Positions 18,056 to 27,142 are shown, counted from the first letter of the stretch. The stretch is DNA of 40,600 nucleotides from Chromobacterium piscinae (GCF_021129175.1 NZ_JAJOHV010000004.1:1-40600); one strand, 5' to 3'. Notes: a model not told the origin generated them from the letters alone. Translations and numbers: made by a program.

Positions 18056-19417
18056 TCAGGCCACGGTCCCCTCCAGCCATGCGCTGAAAGCTTCCAGCAA
18101 GCGTTGCCCATCGGCCTCCGAGGTATGCGGACTGAACAGCAGCATATTGTGGAACGGCGTGATCAGCAGGCCTCGGTTCAACAGGTACAGATGAATGCAG
18201 CGCTCCAGTTCCTCGTCCTGCCCCGCCTCTGCCTCGCTGCCATTGCGCGGCGGCCTGGCAGTGAACTGAAACTCGCAACGAGCACCCAGCTGGGTCACGC
18301 ACCAGGGCAAGGCGAAACGGGCGAACAGCTCGCGCAGCCCCTGCGCCAGCTGGCCGGCGCGCTCGAACATGATCCGGTAGTTGTCCTCGGTCATCACCTC
18401 GGCCAGATTGGCGCGCATCGCCGCGCAGGCCAACCTGTTGGCGCTCAGCGTGGTGCCGATGCCGGAATGCCCGGGCGGCGCGGCGCGCTTGGCCTGCTGG
18501 GCCCTCGCCGCCAGTTCGGCGCTGAAGCCGTAGGCGGCGGCCGGCAGCCCGCCGGCCAGCGGCTTGCCCAACACCAGCATGTCCGGCCGCAAGCCATGCG
18601 CGGCGGCATAGCCGCCCGGACCGCAACTGATGGTGTGGGTTTCGTCCAGCAGCAACAGGCTGCCGTAGCGCCGGATGATGGCCTGCGCCTGTTCCCAATA
18701 GCCGGGATCGGGCAGCACCATGCCGATATTGGTCATCGCCGGCTCAGCCAACACGCAGGCGACGCGGCAGTCGACGAGCGCATCCTCGAGCGCGGCCAGA
18801 TCGTTGAATTCCACCACCCGGGTGTGTTCGGTCAAATCGTAAACCTGCCCCAGCAGGCTGGATCTGGGCGTAGCCTGGCCGCCTGCCAGGTCAACGAACA
18901 CATCGTCCACCGTGCCGTGGTAACAGCCGTTGAACACCAATATCCGGTCGCGTCCGGTAACGGCCCGCGCCCAACGGATGGCGAAACGGTTGGCGTCGCT
19001 GGCCGACAACGCAAACTGCCACACCGGCAGACCGAAGCGCCGCGACAGCTCTTCCGCCACCCACAGCGCGTCCTCGCCAGGCAGCATCGCAGTCAAGCCA
19101 CGCGCCGACTCGCGGGCGATGGCCTCCGCCACCGGCGCCGGCGAATGGCCGAACATCGCGCCGGTATCGCCCAGGCAGAAATCAGCGTAGACATGGCCAT
19201 CCACATCTGTCAGCCGCGCGTTCCGCGCCACGGCCAGAAACAGCGAGCGCGGCGTCGGCCAATCATCCATCCAGTGCAGCGGCACGCCGAACAGCAAATG
19301 CCCTCCGGCCCTCACCGCCAACTCAAGCGAGCGCGAGTGTCTCGCCAGAAAATCCTCCGTCTCGCGCGCATGCAGCGCGCGCGCCTTGTCCAGATCGATG
19401 CCGTGCCGAATCGCCAT
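18056..19417 (-). CDS. Class III aminotransferase, glutamate-1-semialdehyde aminomutase-like
   Basis: This 453-residue PLP enzyme has a HemL-like core. Visible marks are the start of the cofactor domain DVDGHVYADFCLGDTGAMFGH, SASDANRFAIRWARAVTGR, NGCYHGT, the PLP-ring Asp in LLLLDETHT and the Schiff-base Lys in LVLGKPLAGGLP. An N-terminal extension of about 70 residues precedes the usual start of the fold. It is not canonical HemL, which is shorter and has GGGLP after a different lysine context. The start at 19417 has AGGAG upstream. The next gene, 118 bp on, is a formyltransferase. The substrate is unknown. Confidence 0.85.
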   Translation of the reverse strand: MAIRHGIDLDKARALHARETEDFLARHSRSLELAVRAGGHLLFGVPLHWMDDWPTPRSLFLAVARNARLTDVDGHVYADFCLGDTGAMFGHSPAPVAEAIARESARGLTAMLPGEDALWVAEELSRRFGLPVWQFALSASDANRFAIRWARAVTGRDRILVFNGCYHGTVDDVFVDLAGGQATPRSSLLGQVYDLTEHTRVVEFNDLAALEDALVDCRVACVLAEPAMTNIGMVLPDPGYWEQAQAIIRRYGSLLLLDETHTISCGPGGYAAAHGLRPDMLVLGKPLAGGLPAAAYGFSAELAARAQQAKRAAPPGHSGIGTTLSANRLACAAMRANLAEVMTEDNYRIMFERAGQLAQGLRELFARFALPWCVTQLGARCEFQFTARPPRNGSEAEAGQDEELERCIHLYLLNRGLLITPFHNMLLFSPHTSEADGQRLLEAFSAWLEGTVA

Positions 19418-19489
19418 GCTCGCCGCTCCTGTTGCCCGGGATGCAGACAGTATGCCAAATCCGTCAGAATCCTATCCACCGCGACAAAA

Positions 19490-19515
19490 GGCCCGGAGGA
19501 AACACGCTCCGGGCC
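19490..19515 (-). terminator. Rho-independent terminator of the small HTH gene
   Basis: On the minus strand GGCCCGGAG-cgtgtttc-CTCCGGGCC is followed by TTTTG. It sits 23 bp after the stop at 19539 and separates this gene from the aminotransferase downstream. Confidence 0.85.
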
Positions 19516-19538
19516 AATGTGCTGCAATGAACGGTTAT

Positions 19539-19754
19539 TCAGCCTAGGGGCAAATGCCCCGACAGGGTATTGAGCTTGCCGACCGCGCGGCGGAAACGCG
19601 CGTGGGCGCGGGAAACGGTGGATTCGCTGATGTCCATCTGCTGCGCGGCGAAGTAGCCTGTCATGCCTTCCACCTCCATCAGCCACACAGCCTCGCGCGA
19701 ACGTTTTTTCATGCCGATCAGGTCGGCCACCACATTGAAATCGTCCAACTTCAT
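19539..19754 (-). CDS. Small helix-turn-helix protein
   Basis: This 71-residue protein carries a helix-turn-helix reading YFAAQQMDISESTVSRAHARFRRA (split here as a turn around DISES), similar in layout to sigma region 4 or TrfB/KorA-type DNA-binding helices. GGGGAGG precedes the ATG at 19754 and a strong terminator follows, so it is a stand-alone unit. The family cannot be named with certainty and its targets are unknown. Confidence 0.7.
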   Translation of the reverse strand: MKLDDFNVVADLIGMKKRSREAVWLMEVEGMTGYFAAQQMDISESTVSRAHARFRRAVGKLNTLSGHLPLG

Positions 19755-20002
19755 CTTATTGCCTCCCCATGTAGTCTCGGTTTCCGGCCTGCGCCGGAGA
19801 GCAAAACATGTCCTTGCACCTCCATCATAGATGCTTGCAGGAAAAATGCAGGTAACGCGGGAGAATTGGCACCCGCCAAGCAGCCGGAGCGGCCGCGAAT
19901 CATAGCCAGCATGGATGGCGATCCAGGAGTGCGGCTGTTTGCATGCTTTTCTCCATGCCGGGCTCGGAATGCTTCATGCAATTGAAAATCGCCGGCCTAC
20001 AA

Positions 20003-20034
20003 ATGCAAGCCGCCCGCCCTCCGGCGGCTTGCAT
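20003..20034. other. Strong hairpin upstream of yheS
   Basis: ATGCAAGCCGCC-cgccctcc-GGCGGCTTGCAT has 12-bp perfect arms in the 414-bp gap 19755-20168. It is directly followed by a TATAAT at 20040-20045, which lacks a clear -35. It could be an operator, a terminator without a T-run, or part of a small RNA. The rest of the gap shows no gene. Confidence 0.5.
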
Positions 20035-20168
20035 CTGCGTATAATCCCCGCGTGCCTTGGAATTTTGTCCGAAGGCGCTATTGATTCATCGCATTCCATC
20101 GGGACGCAAGCAGTCGCCAGGACTGCTATTTCCTCGCTCCCTAAAATTTTGCAGCACGGCTATTCCCA

Positions 20169-21836
20169 ATGATCATTCTGAAAAACGTGGCCTTGCGCCG
20201 CGGCACTAAAGTCTTGCTGGACGGCGCGACCGTCAGCATCAATCCCGGCGAAAAGGTCGGCCTGGTAGGGCGCAACGGCGCGGGCAAGTCTTCGCTGTTC
20301 GCGGTGCTGAATGGCAGCCTGCACGAAGACGGCGGCGATTTCTCCATTCCCAGCCAGTGGCGCATGGCGCAGGTGGCGCAGGACATGCCGGAAACATCGC
20401 AAACCGCCACTGAGTTTGTGGTGGAGGGCGATACCTTCTTGCTGGCGGCGCGGCGCGAAGTGGCCGAAGCCGAAGCGGGCGAAGATTACATGCGCATGGC
20501 GCATGCCTACACCGCCCTGAACGATGCAGGCGAGCACGACGCCCCCGCCCGCGCCCAGGCGTTGATCCTGGGCCTGGGCTTCAGCGTGGCCGAATTGCAG
20601 CAGCCGGTGAACAGTTTCTCCGGCGGCTGGCGCATGCGCTTGCAGCTGGCGCGCGCGTTGATGTGCCCGTCGGACCTGCTGCTGCTGGACGAGCCGACCA
20701 ACCACCTCGACCTGGACGCGCTGGTCTGGCTGGAAGCCTGGCTCAAGCAATACACCGGCACCATGGTGGTGATCAGCCATGACCGCGAATTCCTGGACGC
20801 GGTGACTAATGTCACCCTGCACATCGACCACGGCAAGCTGGTGCGCTACGGCGGCAACTACAGCAAGTTCGAGGACATGCGCGCCGAGCAGATGATTCTG
20901 CAGCAGGCCGCGCTGGCCAAGCAGCAGGAAAAGATGGCGCACCTACAAAAGTTCATCGATCGCTTCAAGGCCAAGGCCAGCAAGGCCAAGCAGGCGCAAA
21001 GCCGCGTCAAGGCGCTGGAACGGATGGAGAAGATCGCGCCGGTTCTGGCCGATGCCGAGTTCCAGTTCGAGTTCAAGGAACCGGGCAGCTTGCCCAACCC
21101 GATGCTGACCATGTCGCAGGCTTCGTTTGGCTATCCGGCGCCGGAAGACGCCGCGGCAGGCACGCCGCCCACCGTGATTGTCAAAGGCGTGAACCGCTCG
21201 GTGCTGGCCGGCCAGCGCATCGGCATTCTGGGCGCCAACGGCCAAGGCAAATCCACGCTGGTCAAGACGGTGGCCGAAGCGCTGGCGGCCACCAGCGGCG
21301 AGATCATCCGCGGCAAAGGCCTGAATATCGGCTACTTCTCGCAGCAGGAGCTGGACGTGCTTCGGCCGGAGGACGATCCGCTGCAGCACATGCTGCGATT
21401 GGCGCGCGAAACGCCGGCGCAGCTGCGCCCGCCAGCCAACGACTGCCGCGAACAAGGCCTGCGCAACTTCCTGGGCACTTTCAATTTCAGCGGCGACATG
21501 GTCAAGCAGGCTGTGGGCAGCATGAGCGGCGGAGAAAAGGCGCGGCTGGTGCTATGCATGATCGTCTGGCTGCGCCCCAACCTGTTGCTGCTGGACGAAC
21601 CCACCAACCACCTGGACCTGGCCACGCGCGAGGCGCTGAGCGTGGCGCTGAACGAGTTTGAAGGCTCAGTGATGCTGGTCAGCCACGACCGCGCCCTGCT
21701 GCGCGCGGTATGCGACGAGTTCTGGATGGTGTCGCGCGGCGGCGTCAGCGACTTCGATGGCGATCTGGACGACTACCAGGTCTACCTGCTGGAGGAGGCC
21801 AAACGCCGGCGCGAAGAGGCAGCTGGCAAGAGGTAA
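20169..21836 (+). CDS. yheS: ABC-F family ATPase YheS
   Basis: This 555-residue soluble protein has two ABC nucleotide-binding domains and no membrane segments. Domain 1 has Walker A GRNGAGKSS, signature NSFSGGWRMRL and Walker B LLLLDEPTNHLDLD. Domain 2 has GANGQGKST, signature GSMSGGEKARL and LLLLDEPTNHLDLA. The linker (FIDRFKAKASKAKQAQSRVK) is the ABC-F interdomain arm that reaches the ribosomal tRNA sites. The order and the start MIILKNVALRRGTKVLLD match E. coli YheS, whose C-terminal extension is shorter or missing here. It acts on translating ribosomes. Confidence 0.93.
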   Translation: MIILKNVALRRGTKVLLDGATVSINPGEKVGLVGRNGAGKSSLFAVLNGSLHEDGGDFSIPSQWRMAQVAQDMPETSQTATEFVVEGDTFLLAARREVAEAEAGEDYMRMAHAYTALNDAGEHDAPARAQALILGLGFSVAELQQPVNSFSGGWRMRLQLARALMCPSDLLLLDEPTNHLDLDALVWLEAWLKQYTGTMVVISHDREFLDAVTNVTLHIDHGKLVRYGGNYSKFEDMRAEQMILQQAALAKQQEKMAHLQKFIDRFKAKASKAKQAQSRVKALERMEKIAPVLADAEFQFEFKEPGSLPNPMLTMSQASFGYPAPEDAAAGTPPTVIVKGVNRSVLAGQRIGILGANGQGKSTLVKTVAEALAATSGEIIRGKGLNIGYFSQQELDVLRPEDDPLQHMLRLARETPAQLRPPANDCREQGLRNFLGTFNFSGDMVKQAVGSMSGGEKARLVLCMIVWLRPNLLLLDEPTNHLDLATREALSVALNEFEGSVMLVSHDRALLRAVCDEFWMVSRGGVSDFDGDLDDYQVYLLEEAKRRREEAAGKR

Positions 21837-21939
21837 GCGGCGGCGGGCCGTGGATTGGCTCCTGGCCTGCCACGGATTCGCGCCCCTCGGACGGCGAAGC
21901 TTTCTTTAGTTCCTTAGCCTCGCCGCTCCGGCTTGCGCT

Positions 21940-23376
21940 TCAGGCGCTGCCCACCAGCCCCCGCGCTTTCGACCCCGCCTGGGCCGCATCCACGCCGAAC
22001 ATCGCCTGCAAGGCCAATGCTTTGACGTCGGTGACGGACAACTCCACTTCGCAAGCGAAAGCGCAGTCGCTGATCAGCAGCGGCGCGTCCGCGGCATCGC
22101 GCGCGGGCAGCCCATGCGATCCCTTGACCACGCTGGCATCCAGGCCGATCACATCCATCAGGCTGCGCATGCCCAGCGCGCGCTTGGCCAGCCGGCTGGC
22201 CACGGCCAGCTTGGGGAAGCGGATGCTCGGGTCGATGAACAGCTCCGCCGGGTCGTAGCCGGGCTTGCGGTGGATGTCCACCGTGCGCGCGAAATCCGGC
22301 GCCCTGGCATCGTCCAGCCAATAGTAATAACTGAACCAGGCGTCATCCTCGGACAACGCGACGAAATCCCCGGCGCGCTCGTGATTCAGGCCCAGCTCGC
22401 CGCGCGCGCGCCCTTGCCACACCCCCGCCACGCCCGGGATGGACCGCAGCGCCTCCTCCACTTCGGCGGCCTTGCGCGCGCCCAAACCGGGCTGCAAATA
22501 GACATGAGCGATCTGGTGGTCCGCCACGGCGAACGCCTGGCATTGGCTGGGGTCCAGAATCTCCGCGCCCGCCTCATGCCGCACCTGCAGCAGGCCCGCT
22601 TCGCGCAGATGGCGGTTCAGATGCACCGCGCGTCTCACCGGGGTGATGCCGTACTCTGACACCACCATCACCTGATAGCCCCGCTCTCGCGCATGAGCGA
22701 TCAAATCCCCCGCCACCGCGTCGATGTCCCGCAAGGACTGCCGCACCGCGGGATGCCCCAGATCCGGTCCGTAGCGCTGCAGATCGTAATCCAGATGGGG
22801 AAGGTAGCTCAGCAACAGGCTGGGGCGAAAATCGGCCATCGCCAGCTTGCTGGCTTCGGCGATCCAGCGGCTGGACGCGATGGAGGTGGCCGGTCCCCAG
22901 AAATGGAACAAGGGAAACGGACCCAGCTCCGCCGTCAGCCGGTCCCGCCATTCGGCGGGCCTGGTGTGGCAATCGGGCAGCTTGCGGCCATCAGCCTTGT
23001 AAATGGGACGCGGCGTCGCGCCGAAATCATGGCTGGACGCCATGTTGTACCACCAGAACAGGTTGGCGCAGGAAAAGTCCGGGTCGTGCCGCTTGCCCGC
23101 CTCCCACAAGCGCTCGCCGTGGACCAGGCGGTTGGACTGGCGCCAGAACCAGACCTCCGCCAGCTCGCGGAACAGCCAGCCATTGCCGACGATGCCGTGC
23201 TGCTCCGGCATCAGCCCAGTCAACATGCTCGCCTGCACAGAACAGGTCACCGCCGGCACTATGCTGTTCAAAGTCCTGACTGCGCCCTGGCCGGCAAACT
23301 CGGCCAAGCGGGGCGTGTGCTCCCCGATGAGGCGCGATGTCAGGCCAACGATATCGAGCAGAAGCAGCGGTTGCAT
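21940..23376 (-). CDS. eboF: EboF-type alkaline phosphatase/nucleotide pyrophosphatase family protein
   Basis: This 478-residue protein of the alkaline phosphatase superfamily resembles type I phosphodiesterases/nucleotide pyrophosphatases. Metal and nucleophile positions are seen in LLLLDIVGLT (Asp), PAVTCSVQASMLTG (nucleophile Thr), LLSYLPHLDYDLQRYGPD, VVSEYGITPV and VKGSHGLP. No signal peptide is visible, so it should be cytoplasmic. AAAGGTGG precedes the ATG at 23376. It is divergent from the operon that encodes EboD, E, C, A and B, and such a phosphatase belongs to ebo clusters as I remember them. The symbol rests on this context. Its substrate is unknown. Confidence 0.75.
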   Translation of the reverse strand: MQPLLLLDIVGLTSRLIGEHTPRLAEFAGQGAVRTLNSIVPAVTCSVQASMLTGLMPEQHGIVGNGWLFRELAEVWFWRQSNRLVHGERLWEAGKRHDPDFSCANLFWWYNMASSHDFGATPRPIYKADGRKLPDCHTRPAEWRDRLTAELGPFPLFHFWGPATSIASSRWIAEASKLAMADFRPSLLLSYLPHLDYDLQRYGPDLGHPAVRQSLRDIDAVAGDLIAHARERGYQVMVVSEYGITPVRRAVHLNRHLREAGLLQVRHEAGAEILDPSQCQAFAVADHQIAHVYLQPGLGARKAAEVEEALRSIPGVAGVWQGRARGELGLNHERAGDFVALSEDDAWFSYYYWLDDARAPDFARTVDIHRKPGYDPAELFIDPSIRFPKLAVASRLAKRALGMRSLMDVIGLDASVVKGSHGLPARDAADAPLLISDCAFACEVELSVTDVKALALQAMFGVDAAQAGSKARGLVGSA

Positions 23377-23555
23377 ACATCCACCTTTCCCTTATCACGC
23401 GACTTGCGGCGGCCCGGACAAGAAACGCGCGGCGACACGGCCTAATCTGCCGTCTGGCCCGCCCCGCCCGGAGACCACCGCCCTGGCCTAAGCTGCCGAT
23501 ATAGGCATTTAGATACCAATAAACTCCACAATAGGATCAAAACAGCCAATCGTCA

Positions 23556-23584
23556 TTGAAATTATTGAAACCCTCCCCTAGAAA
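23556..23584 (+). promoter_or_regulatory. Candidate promoter of the vioB-like/ebo operon
   Basis: TTGAAA (-35) and TAGAAA (-10) with a 17-bp spacer lie 92 bp before the start at 23677, in the AT-richer 300-bp gap between the divergent eboF and vioB-like genes. No operator or terminator is obvious in this gap. Confidence 0.4.
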
Positions 23585-23676
23585 TACAGCTGATGCTCGC
23601 ATCCTTCCCGTATTCGCCGTCCCGCCGCATCGCAAAGCCGCTCAAGACCGTAGCAACCTTATCGAGGAGCTATCGC

Positions 23677-25836
23677 ATGAGTTATCTCCAGTACCCCCGC
23701 CTGGCCTTCTCCGGCCTGTTCCAATCCGATGTCTCCACCGTCAACAACGATCCGCGCCATTTCGACAACGCCACCTTTGAACAGCGCTTCCAGGAGCCGC
23801 GTTACCAGCCCCCCGTGCAGGAAGACGCCGGCGGCGCTCAGGTCTCGATCAACAACGGCTGGTGGAACCCTTGGGGCACCGGCATCTTCGGGCTGAAGAA
23901 TTGCGTGGTGCAATCGGCGCTGGGACCGGATGGCCAGGAAATCCTGAGCAGCGGCGAAGACGCCGCTGTCGGCCTGCTCGTGGGCAACGCCAACGACCAG
24001 CCTTCCGGCAAGATGGTGGACCTGGACCCGGACTGGCAACTGGCTTCCTGTATTTACGGCCAAGTGATCACCCTGCGCTCCGCCAATGGACAAGTGCTGA
24101 TGCGCGGCCAATACGCGCCCAACCCCTTCCGCGACCTGTGGTTCAACCGGGTGGGGAATATATCGGGCGACAGCGCGGCCTCCGCCATCTGGCAGACTCA
24201 GCTCACCCATGTGGAATGGGATCTGGACAAGATCGACAGCCCGGTGCTGCATGCCCTGAAAGCCATCTGCGAGCAACAGGGCAATATCCTGTCGTTGCGG
24301 CTGACCACTTACGGCTACGACGACGACTTGGGCGAAAGCTTCTTCTCCTACGGCATCCTGCTGGGCGCCATCGGCCCCGCTTATGAGACCGAACCGGAAT
24401 CCTTCATTCTGGGCCGCCGCTTCATTCCCGCCAATAATCTGCTGCCGTCCGACGCTTACCAGCCGCAAGACTATGTTCCCAATGTCGGCTGGTTCAGCGC
24501 GCAAGTGGTGACAAACGACAAAACCCAAAGCAGCACTCTGTACGTGGACCTCAGCAACGCGCTGCCCTTGGTCTACAAACCCTCCCAAACTCCGCCAGAC
24601 GGCAGTCGCCCAAGGCCTGTAAGCACGCCGGAAACGACTTACGAGGTAGACATTCTCTGCGGCAGGGGCAGCGGCAATCCAGCAGCCCCTAAAGAAGGCA
24701 ATAGCCAACAGCTGTGGCAGCAACCCCTGATCATCGCTCAATTGACGTCGCAGACGCTGCCGACCAGTCCTTATCTGCAGCCGGGACAAACCGTTCCGGC
24801 TCCCGCAGCTGCGCAATATCAGCCACTGGCGACCATCGACATCAGCAATGCCAATCTGCTCAGCCGCAGCGGCATTGTCGCAGTGCCGATTCCTGCATCC
24901 ATGCAACCGAGCATCAACCAACTGCCGCTGGCATTGCTGACTTCAGCCAATCCCAACACCGGCATCGCCTTGCTATTGTGCTGCGAAGGAAGCGGCGGCT
25001 GGGAAGTGCGCGCCGACCAATTCGCGCTGCGCCTTGACCCCAACGACGCGGAGGCCAACGTTTTGGACTCCGACGTTTACGTCGCGCAATATGGCGTGCC
25101 GCTGGCCAATGGCGACGTCACCCTGGCCGTCACCTCCACCGGTCCCCAAGTGGATGTGGGCGACTGTCCCTCCGACACCCCGCCGGAAACAACGCCCAAG
25201 GCTCCGGCTCCCACCTTCAACGTGCCGGCGGAGCAAGTCCGCTTCGCCCAGAACACTGCGCGCACCGATGCCAACGGCATGGTGAAGCTTACCTTCAATG
25301 GCCCGCTGGCCCTGGGTTACCCCCGCTATTACATCGATGGCCAGCTGTTCAACTATGCCTACAACTTCGCGTCCGATCCCTCCCCCCCCAAGTCGGCGGC
25401 GCCGCAGCCTACGGTACAGCAGATGTTCGACCAGTACGTGATCGTCGTCCGCTCCACCTATGTGGTTCCCGATACGGTCACCTGGGAAGACGTGCAGCCC
25501 ATCCTGCAACAATACGCCAACCTGTATCCGGTGATGAGCCAAGGCCTGTTCGACTTCTCCAAGAAGGAACAGGCGGACGCCAACGCCTTCATCCTCAAGT
25601 TCGTGCTGGACAAACCGGATGACGACCCGGACCAGATGCCGGTCACGCGGGATCTGTCCAGCAGCAAGCGCCAGGCGCTGATCAAGTATTTCGACAGCGT
25701 GCTGCAGGAACAAGGCCGCCCTCCCAGCATGCTGGACATGTTCGGCAAGCGTTGCCCCACCCGAGGCGGAGGTTCTCAAAAAGACTGCCCTCAAGGCTCC
25801 GTCAGCTACGGCAAGCCCGACTGCCCGGCTAAATAA
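23677..25836 (+). CDS. VioB/RebD/StaD-like protein, N-terminal half
   Basis: This 719-residue protein resembles the N-terminal part of VioB, the haem enzyme that couples two indole-3-pyruvate imines in violacein synthesis. The start MSYLQYPRLAFSGLF follows the family pattern (PR-x-x-F-x-G), and the segment WEDVQPILQQYANLYPVMSQ, at about residue 610, parallels the end of that region in VioB. The frame is open from 23593, but GAGGAG at 23664-23669 fixes the ATG at 23677. VioB is a single chain of about 1000 residues; here the chain stops after a Cys-rich tail (RCPTRGGGSQKDCPQ) and the ferritin-like half is a separate gene 29 bp on. The haem site cannot be assigned by eye. Homology is seen from memory, not by search. 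Confidence 0.82.
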   Translation: MSYLQYPRLAFSGLFQSDVSTVNNDPRHFDNATFEQRFQEPRYQPPVQEDAGGAQVSINNGWWNPWGTGIFGLKNCVVQSALGPDGQEILSSGEDAAVGLLVGNANDQPSGKMVDLDPDWQLASCIYGQVITLRSANGQVLMRGQYAPNPFRDLWFNRVGNISGDSAASAIWQTQLTHVEWDLDKIDSPVLHALKAICEQQGNILSLRLTTYGYDDDLGESFFSYGILLGAIGPAYETEPESFILGRRFIPANNLLPSDAYQPQDYVPNVGWFSAQVVTNDKTQSSTLYVDLSNALPLVYKPSQTPPDGSRPRPVSTPETTYEVDILCGRGSGNPAAPKEGNSQQLWQQPLIIAQLTSQTLPTSPYLQPGQTVPAPAAAQYQPLATIDISNANLLSRSGIVAVPIPASMQPSINQLPLALLTSANPNTGIALLLCCEGSGGWEVRADQFALRLDPNDAEANVLDSDVYVAQYGVPLANGDVTLAVTSTGPQVDVGDCPSDTPPETTPKAPAPTFNVPAEQVRFAQNTARTDANGMVKLTFNGPLALGYPRYYIDGQLFNYAYNFASDPSPPKSAAPQPTVQQMFDQYVIVVRSTYVVPDTVTWEDVQPILQQYANLYPVMSQGLFDFSKKEQADANAFILKFVLDKPDDDPDQMPVTRDLSSSKRQALIKYFDSVLQEQGRPPSMLDMFGKRCPTRGGGSQKDCPQGSVSYGKPDCPAK

Positions 25837-25865
25837 CCGAGCTTCCACTTCGAAAGGGTACCAAT

Positions 25866-27077
25866 ATGCTGCGCATCAAACAGAGCATCATCAATCAATT
25901 GCTGAAGGGCTGTAGCCTGGATGAACTGAAGAAAGCCGTGACTACCGCGATCGCGCTTGAGTTCTCCACCATCCCCCCCTATCTGACCGGACTGTTTTCC
26001 ATCATGCCCGGCAGCAATCAAAGAGCCTCCGCCCTGATTCAATCCATCGTCACCGAGGAAATGCTGCACCTGACGCTGGCCTCCAACATCCTGATCGCCA
26101 TCGGGGGCAATCCGGACATCGTCGCCATCGGCCGCTCCCTGGTTTATCCGGGACCCTTGCCGGACCAGATCGACAACGATCTGCAAGTGGGGCTGGCCGC
26201 GCTCAGCAAACCGCAGCTGAAAAAAGTGTTCATGGCGATAGAACGCCCGGAAACCAAACCGGGGGAAATCCTGCCTGGCGAGGAAGCGCCGCAACCCACG
26301 CCGGTCGACCCCGGCGAGTTCGGCTCCATCGGCCAGTTCTACAAGGCTCTGCTGACCGCCCTGGCCATCGCCAACGCCAACAATCCGGGACTGTTCTCCA
26401 CCCCTAGGCTGGAACAGCAGCTCGACATCAGCAAGTGGTTCCCGCCGGTCCCCACCGCGCCGGCGAATGGTCAGATCCGCAATCTCGACGATGCGGCGAT
26501 GGCGATCAACACCATCATCATCCAAGGCGAAGGCATCGAAACTGGAGGCGAGAGCCAGGGGAATCTCGAAGGCCAGAGAATCGAGGGCAAACTCAGGAAG
26601 GCAAATCTGAATGAATCGATCCTGCCGCGGCATCGTCACGGCGGAAACGGAGGCGTGTCCGTCGAGAATGTCAGCCCTGGCGACGGTGACGGCAGCTACG
26701 CGCACTATTTTAAATTCGGCGAGATCTTTTACGGCCGCGAGCTGATGCCAGACCCCGAAGCCGTATCGGGCTGGTCCTACAACGGCGCGCCGGTGCCGCT
26801 GGATGAAAGCCAGATCTACAACTTCCTGCCCAACGCCGCCGTCAGCGATTACCTGCCCGGCTCATCCGCCTCCGTCGCCGCCCAACGCTTCTACGATGCC
26901 TACCAAATGCTGCTGACCAGCCTGAATCAGGTGTTCAACGGCAAACCGGCAGCCATGGACCGGGCGATGGGCCTGATGTACCAGTTGAAGCTGCAAGCAC
27001 AGCAGGTCGCGCAATGTCCGGTCGGCGGCAATGCGTCCAACCTGATGGCGGCCCCGCCATTCATGCTGATCCGTTGA
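25866..27077 (+). CDS. VioB C-terminal-like ferritin-fold protein
   Basis: This 403-residue protein matches the ferritin-like domain (PF12902 type) that forms the C-terminal part of VioB/RebD. The di-metal ligands fit in the right order: E32 (IALEFSTIPPYL), E65 and H68 (TEEMLHLT), E222 (QGEGIETGG), H280 and E286 (YAHYFKFGEIF). VioB has the same TDQGEGG and HYEHSHF blocks. AAAGGG precedes the ATG. It sits 29 bp after the N-terminal half, so the two chains probably form one enzyme. The substrate is unknown; an aromatic 2-imino acid is the family's usual one. A hairpin follows before eboD. Confidence 0.88.
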   Translation: MLRIKQSIINQLLKGCSLDELKKAVTTAIALEFSTIPPYLTGLFSIMPGSNQRASALIQSIVTEEMLHLTLASNILIAIGGNPDIVAIGRSLVYPGPLPDQIDNDLQVGLAALSKPQLKKVFMAIERPETKPGEILPGEEAPQPTPVDPGEFGSIGQFYKALLTALAIANANNPGLFSTPRLEQQLDISKWFPPVPTAPANGQIRNLDDAAMAINTIIIQGEGIETGGESQGNLEGQRIEGKLRKANLNESILPRHRHGGNGGVSVENVSPGDGDGSYAHYFKFGEIFYGRELMPDPEAVSGWSYNGAPVPLDESQIYNFLPNAAVSDYLPGSSASVAAQRFYDAYQMLLTSLNQVFNGKPAAMDRAMGLMYQLKLQAQQVAQCPVGGNASNLMAAPPFMLIR

Positions 27078-27085
27078 TCCCCCGT

Positions 27086-27123
27086 GGCTACGCGCTCCCG
27101 CCAGCCTTCCGGAACGCGTAGCC
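27086..27123 (+). other. Intercistronic hairpin before eboD
   Basis: GGCTACGCG and CGCGTAGCC form 9-bp perfect arms around a 20-nt loop, with no T-run. It lies inside the operon between the ferritin-like gene and eboD and ends just before the eboD ribosome site. It may stabilise the upstream mRNA or lower downstream expression. Confidence 0.6.
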
Positions 27124-27142
27124 TTCGAACAAGGAGATGCCG

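Noticed and set aside
21837-21939. Terminator between yheS and eboF
   Set aside because: Only a loose CCGTGG/CCACGG pair with a long loop and no T-run is present.
25837-25865. Split of the VioB-like protein as a sequencing frameshift
   Set aside because: The upstream frame ends after a distinct Cys-rich tail, and the downstream gene has its own ribosome site and ATG after 29 bp. The two halves do not join in any frame without a gap.
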